A stretch of DNA of 64,000 bases from Spirochaeta sp. UBA5339. GTDB lineage: Bacteria > Spirochaetota > Spirochaetia > DSM-2461. Each line of letters begins with the position of its first letter. Positions within the stretch are counted from its first letter, which is position 1. Under the pieces are notes generated by a model, which was not told the origin of the DNA, did no database searches, and saw only the letters and a list, made by a program, of their open reading frames with translations. Below, piece after piece: positions 57,731 to 64,000 of this stretch. The DNA is taken from assembly GCA_002408085.1 (NCBI GenBank), contig DHQL01000009.1, positions 186,001 through 250,000 of the forward strand, given 5' to 3'. A program made the position numbers and the translations under genes.

Positions 57731-58768
57731 TCAGCTTTCAGGAAGGATAGTTCCGGGATATTTCTCTGCAAACTTTCTGAGAGCCTTTTCCCTGTTTTCT
57801 GTAAATTTGACTCCCTCGGGACTCTCCGGAAAACGGAGCCTGTGATTCAGCAGACTTCGAAGTTTTTCCGCCTCCTTCAGGTACACTTCAAGATACTCCC
57901 CTGAGGCAGTCTCGCAGAACCTCTCCATTATATAGGCTACCGCAGCTTCGGAAGGGTGGGCCAGATCATCGGCATACCAGCGGTAGTCCCGCAGTTCATC
58001 CAGGAGTATTTCATAGGAGGGGAAGTAGACTGCTTCACTCCCGTTAGCTTCGGCCCTGTCACCTTCGGCGTCGGATAGAAAAGCGTCGATGCCGCAGCGA
58101 AGCACCGCCTTGCTCAGGGAGTTCTCCGCCGCATCATCCCTCAGGTGCCTGACAGGGCTGAGGCTGATAATCATCTTTACACCGGGATTCAGCTCTCCTA
58201 CGGCTGTCATCAGATCCTCAAGGGCCTTCCTGCACTCATCAACAGTCAGAAGACGCCGTCTGAAGTCCGAGGCGGGCCGCCGGTGGCAGTTGCTTACCAC
58301 ATCTCCTGTGGATACTTCCTCATAGATATAGGCGGTCCCCAGGGTCAGTACAAGAAAGGATGCTGCCTTGAGTTTCTCCCGGCCCTCCATGAGTTTCCGG
58401 TTAAGGCGCTCCGTCATCTCATCCCTGTCAGGGCTGCTGACGGTGCTGTTAAAGAGGGAGTGGTTCCAGAGGTCCCTGTGGAAGAAGAGTTCTTCCGGAC
58501 CGATGGTCCTGCCCGAGGCCAGAAGGGTAAAGCACTCCTTCAGTGAGAGGGGGTTGTAGATGCTGCCGAAGGGGGAGAGGGAAGCCGGCAGAAAACGTTC
58601 TTTCCAGAAGCCGTAGAGGTTCTCCGCAAAGCAGGAACCGCCGAAGTAGAGTCTGTCTTCGGGGGTGATCTTCTTATCAAAGGGTCTGATATCGATCCGG
58701 CTGAAGCTCTCTCTGTAAAACCGGTCCGTCCGGTTTGATCCGCCCCGCCTCACAGTCCCAGAATCCAT
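57731..58768 (-). CDS. GSCFA-domain protein
   Basis: The 345-residue protein has the family-defining motif YFGGSCFAENLY near residue 45, then SPFGSIYNPLSL and SLSPVRHLRDDA, ending with DDLAHPSEAAVAYIMERF, the GDSL-like His region. The GSCFA domain is a predicted SGNH/GDSL-like hydrolase, possibly acting on polysaccharides or esters. Its start overlaps the end of mgtE by 19 bases, so it is co-transcribed with murB and mgtE. No signal peptide is present. Confidence 0.92.
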   Translation of the reverse strand: MDSGTVRRGGSNRTDRFYRESFSRIDIRPFDKKITPEDRLYFGGSCFAENLYGFWKERFLPASLSPFGSIYNPLSLKECFTLLASGRTIGPEELFFHRDLWNHSLFNSTVSSPDRDEMTERLNRKLMEGREKLKAASFLVLTLGTAYIYEEVSTGDVVSNCHRRPASDFRRRLLTVDECRKALEDLMTAVGELNPGVKMIISLSPVRHLRDDAAENSLSKAVLRCGIDAFLSDAEGDRAEANGSEAVYFPSYEILLDELRDYRWYADDLAHPSEAAVAYIMERFCETASGEYLEVYLKEAEKLRSLLNHRLRFPESPEGVKFTENREKALRKFAEKYPGTILPES

Positions 58769-60099
58769 TTTGAAACTTCAAAGAAGATGGTCAGTCCGCA
58801 GACGTCGATTACCGTGGACATCAGGGGACCTGCCGCGACGGTGGGGTCGAAGCCCAGGCGGTGAATGATCATGGGGACAAGGGAGCCCAGGACCGTGGCG
58901 AACATCACCACGGCGCAGAGGGAGATGGAGATGGCCAGGGCCTGCATCAGTTCGATACCCGGGGGGGTGAAGTAGGCTCTGATCAGAATGACCGCACCGG
59001 TAATGACTCCGATCACAAGACCCACCAGGACCTCCTTGATCATAACCTTGCCGATATCCTTGAAGTGGAGCTCTCCAGTGGCCAGACCCCGGATCATCAG
59101 GGTGGAGGACTGGGTTCCCGAGTTACCTCCTGTCTGGGTAATGACAGGAATAAAGAGGGTCAGAAAGGCCGCCGTCATAATCAGACCCTGGTAGACATGG
59201 AGTACATTGGTGGTGATGGTTCCCGCCACCAGCAGAATGACCAGCCAGGGGATTCTCTTCTTTACCAGTCCCCAGATGGAGGTCTCCATATAGCTCTGGG
59301 TATCGCCGCCCATGGCTCCCATCTTGTAGATATCCTCGGTCTGCTCTTCCCGGATAACATCGATCACATCGTCGAAGGTGATAATACCAAGAAGACGGTT
59401 AAACCGGTCCACTACGGGCAGGGCCAGCAGGTCGTGGTTCTCCAGAACCCGGGCCGACTCCTCCTGGTCCGTGTTGTCATGGACGTAGATGACCTTGCGG
59501 ATCATTATGTCCTCGATTCTGTCCGAGTCCTTAGCCCTTAAAATATCTTTCAGAGAGACAACGCCTCTGAGTCTTTTGAGTTTGTCGACAACATAGATGT
59601 AGTAGATGGTCTCCAGCTTATCCATGGAGCCCCTGATAAAGTGAAGGGCATGGGCCACGGGGATCTCCCCCAGAATGGCCGCGTAACGGGGAGTCATAAG
59701 TCCCGCGGCATCGTCCTCGTCGAACCGGAGGAGAAAGGTTGTCTCCTGACGTACTTCTTCGCTGAGCTGATCCCATACCGAGGCCCTCAGCTCGGGGCTC
59801 AGGGACTGGATCAGGTCTACCAGGTCATCGGGCTCCATCTCGTTAAGAAGGGATTTTGTGACCGCCTCAGAGAGCTCCCGGATCAGGTGCTCCTGCTGGT
59901 AGAGCTGAAGTTCCGCTATCAGACCGGCTCTCTTCTCTTTTTCAATAAGAAGAAAAATTCTGAGGTTTTCGTCGTCGGTGAAATTCTCCCAGATCTCGGC
60001 GATCTCAGCTGTACTCAGTTCCTCGAGGATCATCTTCAGCTGATCATCATTTACTGGATCAAGGTAGGCCCTCAGGTTGTCAATCAGGTTCTGCATCAA
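58750..60099 (-). CDS. mgtE: magnesium transporter MgtE
   Basis: The 449-residue protein has the MgtE N domain (about 1-130, with LYQQEHLIRELSEAV and DEDDAAGLMTPRYAA), a CBS pair (about 135-255, with DKLKRLRGVVSLKDIL and LALPVVDRFNRLLGIITFDD), a plug helix and five membrane helices. The pore motifs FLTLFIPVITQTGGNSGTQ and VAAGPLMSTVIDVCG carry the selectivity-relevant Asp. The intracellular domains sense magnesium and gate the channel. It overlaps murB by four bases (ATGA) and is preceded by no visible riboswitch. Confidence 0.96.
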   Translation of the reverse strand: MMQNLIDNLRAYLDPVNDDQLKMILEELSTAEIAEIWENFTDDENLRIFLLIEKEKRAGLIAELQLYQQEHLIRELSEAVTKSLLNEMEPDDLVDLIQSLSPELRASVWDQLSEEVRQETTFLLRFDEDDAAGLMTPRYAAILGEIPVAHALHFIRGSMDKLETIYYIYVVDKLKRLRGVVSLKDILRAKDSDRIEDIMIRKVIYVHDNTDQEESARVLENHDLLALPVVDRFNRLLGIITFDDVIDVIREEQTEDIYKMGAMGGDTQSYMETSIWGLVKKRIPWLVILLVAGTITTNVLHVYQGLIMTAAFLTLFIPVITQTGGNSGTQSSTLMIRGLATGELHFKDIGKVMIKEVLVGLVIGVITGAVILIRAYFTPPGIELMQALAISISLCAVVMFATVLGSLVPMIIHRLGFDPTVAAGPLMSTVIDVCGLTIFFEVSKWILGL

Positions 60100-61001
60100 T
60101 CCTCCCAGTCGCCGACCTTGAGTACCTCCGGCTCCAGAAGGAATCCGGTCATTTCATGAACCCTTTTCTGAACAAGACGGATCAGCTCGTCCATCTCCAA
60201 AGCGCTGGCATCATGTTCATTGATCAGTATATTACCGTGCCAGTCGGATACGGCGGCGCCGCCGATTCGCATTCCCTTGAGCCCGGCGTCCTCGATCAGC
60301 TTGCCCGAGGGAGCACCGAAGTCCCTGTTGTTCTTGAAGGTTGAGCCGCCGCAGGGTGCATTGAAGTGACCCTTGGTCTCCCGGTCTTCCCGGATCTCGA
60401 GCATTCTGCTCCAGAGGGCTGTGGAGTCGCCGTGTTTCAGTTCAAATTCCCCGGAGAGGATAATCCACTCCCTTTTCTGGAAGGGAGATACCTTGTAATC
60501 CCACTGGTCCCTGTCACAAGGAATATAGCGGCGCTCCAGTTTCTCATCCAGAATCCAGGCGCCCTTGAATACCGAGGCAACCTCACTGCCGTAGCAGCGG
60601 GCATTCATCCACAGAGCCCCTCCAACGGAGCCGGGCATGGCGTAGATAAACTCCAGCCCCTCAAGGCCCTGGTCGGCGGCATAAGCCGCACCGTCTGAGA
60701 CGGGCATTCCCGCCCCCAGAGTCAGTGTCGTATCCTTCAAAGATACCTTATCCAGATTGATCATGGAGATGACGACACCTCTGATTCCTCTGTCCGAAAC
60801 AAGGAGGTTGGCTCCTCCGCCCAGAATAAACCAGGGAATGCTCTGGTCCTTCAGCTGCTTCAGCAGCCGGGCAAGGTCAGCCTCGTCCGAGGGCTCGGCA
60901 AAAAGATCAGCCTTGCCTCCGATCCGGAAGCTTGTATAGCCTATGAGGGGCTCATCCTCGCGGATTGTTCCCCGTATGTTGATTTTTCTCTTTAAATTCA
61001 T
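60096..61001 (-). CDS. murB: UDP-N-acetylenolpyruvoylglucosamine reductase MurB
   Basis: The 301-residue protein starts at the ATG at 61001; a TTG at 61049 would add a non-conserved 16-residue head. It contains the FAD-binding SFRIGGKADLF and FILGGGANLLVSDRG, and AMPGSVGGALWMNARCYGSE. The catalytic Ser lies in APCGGSTFKNN, and the closing region has SGKLIEDAGLKGMRIGGAAVS. It reduces enolpyruvyl-UDP-GlcNAc to UDP-MurNAc in peptidoglycan synthesis, in the cytoplasm. No ribosome site is obvious. It shares a 64-base divergent promoter region with cysS. Confidence 0.94.
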   Translation of the reverse strand: MNLKRKINIRGTIREDEPLIGYTSFRIGGKADLFAEPSDEADLARLLKQLKDQSIPWFILGGGANLLVSDRGIRGVVISMINLDKVSLKDTTLTLGAGMPVSDGAAYAADQGLEGLEFIYAMPGSVGGALWMNARCYGSEVASVFKGAWILDEKLERRYIPCDRDQWDYKVSPFQKREWIILSGEFELKHGDSTALWSRMLEIREDRETKGHFNAPCGGSTFKNNRDFGAPSGKLIEDAGLKGMRIGGAAVSDWHGNILINEHDASALEMDELIRLVQKRVHEMTGFLLEPEVLKVGDWED

Positions 61002-61065
61002 TAATTTGTACACAATCTTAATGATAATTGGACAGCCCCTATGTGGCAACCTGTGAGGTGTATTT

Positions 61066-62475
61066 GTGAAAGTTAAATTGCTTAATTCCGATGGAAGACA
61101 GCTGGAAGAGTTTATTCCCCTGAAAGAAGGAGAAGCAGGTCTCTACTGCTGTGGACCAACGGTTTACAACTACGCCCATATCGGAAACATGAGGGCCTAT
61201 ACATATGAAGACATCCTCCACCGGACCCTGGAGTACGCCGGATACAAGGTGAACCATGTCATGAACGTAACCGACGTGGGCCACCTGACCGGCGACGGTG
61301 ATGACGGCGAGGACAAGATGATCAAGAGTGCCCGGGAGCAGGGCATGACGGTCTGGGACATTGCCGAGCATTTTACCAATGCCTTTTTCAAAGACTCTGA
61401 GCGTCTGAACATCATCCGCCCCAACCAGGTCTGCAAGGCCACCGAACATATTCAGGATATGATCGATATGGTTAAAACCCTTGAGAACAAGGGCTATACC
61501 TATGTGGCCGGCGGAAACGTCTACTTTGATACCGCAAAATTCGAGGGCTACGGCAGAATGGCCAACCTGGAGAATCAGGACCTTCAGCACGGTGCCCGTG
61601 TAGCGGTGGATGAGAACAAGAGAAACAGTACCGACTTTGTTCTCTGGTTTACAAAGAGTAAATTCGAGGACCAGGCCATGACCTGGGACTCTCCCTGGGG
61701 CAAAGGGTACCCCGGCTGGCACATCGAGTGCTCCGCCATGAGTACAAAATACCTGGGGCCCCACTTTGATATTCACTGCGGCGGTGTGGACCATATTCCC
61801 ATTCATCACACCAACGAGATTGCCCAGTCCGAGGCGGCCAACGGATGCAAGTGGGTCAACTACTGGCTCCACAATGAGTTTATCCTTATGAAGAGCGGCA
61901 AGATGTCCAAGTCCAAGGGGGGATTTATCACCCTGCAGGATCTGGTGGATAAGGGGTATGATCCTCTGGACTACCGCTACTTCCTTCTGGGCGGACACTA
62001 CCGCTCTCAGCTGGTCTTCAGCTGGGAGTCCCTGGATGCATCCCGCTCGGCCCGTGAGTCTCTTGTGCGGAAGATCGCCGCCCTTAAGGCCGAGGGAAAA
62101 GCCGGACGCCTTAAGGATCTCTCCGAGGCGGCTCAGGCTGTGCTGAAGGACTTCCGTGACCATATGGCCGCAGACCTCAACACACCCCGTGCTCTGGCGG
62201 ACCTCTGGAGTCTTCTGAAGAACAGGGATATTTCAGCCTCCGATAAACTCACCCTGATTATGGATATGGACCGGATCCTCGGACTTAAGCTGGACGAGAG
62301 TCCCGCCGAAGAAGAAGAGAGCCTTGACGGTGAGATCGAAGCCCTGATCGCAGAGCGTCAGGAAGCCCGGAAAAACAAGGACTTTGCACGGTCCGATGAG
62401 ATCCGTGATCAGCTCCTTGAGATGGGAATTCAGATCATTGACTCCCCCGATGGACCCAAATGGAAAAAAAATTGA
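61066..62475 (+). CDS. cysS: cysteinyl-tRNA synthetase
   Basis: The 469-residue class I synthetase starts at GTG with GAGGTG six bases upstream. It has YCCGPTVYNYAHIGNMRAY, combining the zinc-binding Cys and the HIGH motif, then NVTDVGHLTGDGDDGEDKM, GWHIECSAMS and the KMSKSKG signature. The C-terminal helical domain ends with RSDEIRDQLLEMGIQIIDSP, typical of CysRS. It charges tRNA-Cys. The divergent frame of 374 codons on the other strand is a shadow of this gene. Confidence 0.97.
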   Translation: MKVKLLNSDGRQLEEFIPLKEGEAGLYCCGPTVYNYAHIGNMRAYTYEDILHRTLEYAGYKVNHVMNVTDVGHLTGDGDDGEDKMIKSAREQGMTVWDIAEHFTNAFFKDSERLNIIRPNQVCKATEHIQDMIDMVKTLENKGYTYVAGGNVYFDTAKFEGYGRMANLENQDLQHGARVAVDENKRNSTDFVLWFTKSKFEDQAMTWDSPWGKGYPGWHIECSAMSTKYLGPHFDIHCGGVDHIPIHHTNEIAQSEAANGCKWVNYWLHNEFILMKSGKMSKSKGGFITLQDLVDKGYDPLDYRYFLLGGHYRSQLVFSWESLDASRSARESLVRKIAALKAEGKAGRLKDLSEAAQAVLKDFRDHMAADLNTPRALADLWSLLKNRDISASDKLTLIMDMDRILGLKLDESPAEEEESLDGEIEALIAERQEARKNKDFARSDEIRDQLLEMGIQIIDSPDGPKWKKN

Positions 62476-62532
62476 TATTTCATGTAACAGCACCGGGAAT
62501 CTCATGTTTTAATGTTGAGAGGGTAGAACCGG

Positions 62533-63045
62533 GTGTCTAAAGATTTCGAACTTGCATACAAAGAGTTTTACCCCGTCCTGATACGTGTTGCCTACAGAAT
62601 TACCGGGAGCATGGAGGTCAGTGAAGACCTCTGCCAGGAGGCCTTTGTCCGCTATTACGAGCGGATAGATAAGATTCCCGCCGGGGATCAGGCCAAATAC
62701 TGGATGATCCGTGTAGTTAAGAACCTGGCCTATAACCATGAGAAGCGGAAGGGCCGGGAGAGAAACGCCTATCAGAAGCACTATCATGAGCCCAAGCCCG
62801 AGATTGTCAACGACGGCGAGAAGGGGCTTATGGAGGACGAGTCGAAAAAACTCGTTCAGGAAGCATTAATGAAGTTGCCTTATAAGATGAGAGTTGTTTT
62901 ATCTTTGAAGGAGTATGCAAATCTCAACTATAAGCAGATAGGGGAGATCCTCAAGATCTCTGAAGGTAATGTAAAAATACGGGTTTTCCGTGCAAGACAG
63001 AAACTGAGTGAAATACTTGATAAGGGAGATGTCTATGTGCCCTGA
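62533..63045 (+). CDS. ECF-type RNA polymerase sigma factor
   Basis: The 170-residue protein starts at GTG at 62533. Sigma-2 region: FYPVLIRVAYRITGSMEVSEDLCQEAF, including the -10-binding helix, then KYWMIRVVKNLAYNHEK. Sigma-4 region: KLPYKMRVVLSLKEYANLNY, then KQIGEILKISEGNVKIRVFRARQKL with its helix-turn-helix for the -35. Regions 1 and 3 are absent, which places it in the ECF (sigma-70 group 4) class. The next gene encodes an anti-sigma factor and overlaps by 11 bases. No autoregulatory promoter is obvious. Confidence 0.94.
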   Translation: MSKDFELAYKEFYPVLIRVAYRITGSMEVSEDLCQEAFVRYYERIDKIPAGDQAKYWMIRVVKNLAYNHEKRKGRERNAYQKHYHEPKPEIVNDGEKGLMEDESKKLVQEALMKLPYKMRVVLSLKEYANLNYKQIGEILKISEGNVKIRVFRARQKLSEILDKGDVYVP

Positions 63046-63607
63046 CAGCAAACTGTTGTCCGCTTTCTATGACGGCGAAGTCGCCAGTCCCTGGAAAGAA
63101 AAAATTGAAGATCATCTGAAAGAGTGTTCTGAGTGCCGCTCTGTGGTTGAGGGATACTCTGAACAGTCGAAGCTTCTGCAGGCTGCGGATATGCCGGAAG
63201 TTTCCGGTTCCTATGGCGAGCTGCAGATGCTGATTCGTCACAGGAGCAATGTCAGTGCTCCCTCACAGGAGAGATCTCTCTTCAGAACTCCCTTTATACC
63301 CATGGCCGCGGCAGCCGCGGCGGTTCTCGCTTTCTTCCTTGGCTTTGCCACTGCCGGAACCAACGGTCCTTCTGCGACCTATGCAGATATCCCCCTTGCC
63401 CTGAGCGAGGGCTGGTCCGTACCTCCCGGAGACCTTCAGATGTCCGGGAGTGATGTGGAAGCTATGCTCAGTCTGATTGAGCAGAACGGGGGATCATCCC
63501 TCTTCAATCAGGAGGTCAGCATGGATCTTCCGGTCAATGTTAACCTCGTCCATGTGGGCGAGTCGGAACTACTCCGTAATGCCGCCTTCGGGGGTTCCTC
63601 CCGCTGA
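63035..63607 (+). CDS. anti-sigma factor (zinc-binding ZAS type, single-pass membrane)
   Basis: The 190-residue protein is assigned the ATG at 63035 because AAGGGAG lies six bases upstream within the sigma gene. The N-terminal domain has LSAFYDGEVASPWKEKIEDH, then LKECSECRSVVEGYSEQ, giving the His-x3-Cys-x2-Cys pattern of ZAS anti-sigma factors. One helix (PMAAAAAAVLAFFLGFATAG) crosses the membrane, and the last 80 residues would be outside. It holds the sigma factor inactive until an envelope signal is sensed. Its stop overlaps the next start (TGATG). Confidence 0.9.
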   Translation: MCPDSKLLSAFYDGEVASPWKEKIEDHLKECSECRSVVEGYSEQSKLLQAADMPEVSGSYGELQMLIRHRSNVSAPSQERSLFRTPFIPMAAAAAAVLAFFLGFATAGTNGPSATYADIPLALSEGWSVPPGDLQMSGSDVEAMLSLIEQNGGSSLFNQEVSMDLPVNVNLVHVGESELLRNAAFGGSSR

Positions 63608-64000
63608 TGAAAAAAACTCTGTTCTTTGGACTCCTGCTGTTCACAATCGGATACGGAATTATGGCCCAGGATGGTCAGGCCGAAGGGCCCGAGAGGCAGA
63701 ATCAGATGAATTTGGAACAGCTTCTGAAGGATGCTCTGACTATCCATATTCAGGCAAGATTGTTTCATGATGTTCAGAATGTGGTCTGGCAGTCGGATGT
63801 TGAAAAGCTCACCATTCCGGGCCGGTCCGTTACCATCAATATGCAGAACGAGCAGGCTAAGCTTTCCATGCACTTTACCCCCTATCGGAAGACCCAGGGA
63901 GGTCTTATTCTTGTGGCCCAGAGTGAAATCTGGCTCAGGGTTCCCGCCGAGGGTGACCAAAAGGAAAATTTACGGTATTTTACCAGTATGAGGAGTATTC
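63607..64000 (+). CDS. secreted protein of the ECF operon, incomplete at the 3' end
   Basis: The frame starts at an ATG at 63607 whose A is the last base of the preceding stop, and stays open to the end of the window (131 codons). A signal peptide (MKKTLFFGLLLFTIGYGIMA, cut before QDG) is followed by ARLFHDVQNVVWQSDVEKLT and strands such as SVTINMQNEQAKLSMHFTPY. No family is recognised. It is the third gene of the ECF sigma operon and probably acts in the envelope, as sensor accessory or regulated product. Confidence 0.75.
   Translation, partial: MKKTLFFGLLLFTIGYGIMAQDGQAEGPERQNQMNLEQLLKDALTIHIQARLFHDVQNVVWQSDVEKLTIPGRSVTINMQNEQAKLSMHFTPYRKTQGGLILVAQSEIWLRVPAEGDQKENLRYFTSMRSI

Noticed and set aside
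61039..62163. Open frame of 374 codons opposite cysS
   Set aside because: cysS has every synthetase motif on the plus strand; the opposite frame has none and lacks a ribosome site.
1..64000. CRISPR array, tRNA or rRNA genes, insertion sequences, phage genes
   Set aside because: No regularly spaced repeats, no cloverleaf-like intergenic sequences, no transposase or phage structural motifs were found; short intergenic gaps leave little room.

Overview
The window looks like a chromosomal segment of a free-living, heterotrophic spirochaete (Spirochaeta / Sediminispirochaeta / Oceanispirochaeta-like). This is inferred from a complete bacterial V/A-type ATPase operon, solute-binding proteins whose signal peptides lack a lipobox cysteine, many lipoproteins and porin-like proteins, a seven-TM sensor diguanylate cyclase, and glycan and osmolyte uptake genes. 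Base composition is moderate and even. I see no rRNA, tRNA, CRISPR array, phage or insertion sequence. The genome map is dense, with many ATGA/TGATG overlaps and frequent TTG/GTG starts.

Region 1 (1-6.7 kb) holds the end of a GH42 beta-galactosidase, a tiny MshEN-like protein, a DUF1848 protein, a cytosolic pectinesterase, two lipoproteins (one with InlB-type and GLUG-type repeats) and two small uncharacterised genes. Region 2 (6.8-14.2 kb) is a carbohydrate locus: an AraC regulator divergent from two sugar ABC permeases and a binding protein, then after a hairpin terminator/attenuator a GH43-type enzyme and a six-hairpin glycosidase. Both enzymes lack signal peptides, so an oligosaccharide is probably imported and cut inside the cell.

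Region 3 (14.3-19.6 kb) has a secreted flavinylated lipoprotein reductase preceded by its likely MerR regulator (a textbook 19-bp-spacer promoter with a dyad lies between them), and a porin/CotH-kinase pair. Region 4 (19.6-23.5 kb) is a glycine-betaine ABC transporter under a divergent EctR/CosR-like MarR regulator. Region 5 (23.6-31.9 kb) is an amino-acid permease with a coupled unknown protein, an AraC regulator, and a six-gene oxidation operon (RidA, ornithine-cyclodeaminase-like protein, [2Fe-2S] protein, FAD/NAD oxidoreductase with a ferredoxin tail, BFD-like protein, DadA-like oxidase) resembling the Hcn/opine-oxidase type of multi-subunit amine or imino-acid dehydrogenases.

Region 6 (31.9-44.8 kb) has a 7TMR-DISM diguanylate cyclase, a site-2 protease, a tiny membrane protein whose ribosome binding site lies in a perfect hairpin, then PtsN and UspA downstream of a V/A-ATPase operon in the order G-C-I-K-F-E-A-B-D. 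Region 7 (45-51.4 kb) has a divergent Aat-like transferase, an envelope operon (lipoprotein, two beta-barrel-like proteins, J-domain protein), and a coupled kinase/inositol-phosphatase pair. Region 8 (51.4-55.9 kb) is a MarR-HlyD-ABC exporter-TlpA operon with an operator-embedded, possibly leaderless promoter. Region 9 (56-64 kb) has a SET-domain protein next to an HDAC-family deacylase, then murB-mgtE-GSCFA, cysS, and an ECF sigma / anti-sigma / secreted-protein operon running off the end.

No dramatic new defence or mobile system is visible. The most unusual items are the SET/HDAC pair, the promoter architectures, the surface reductase whose active site does not fit fumarate, the Aat homologue lacking its catalytic signature, and the hairpin-masked small membrane protein.
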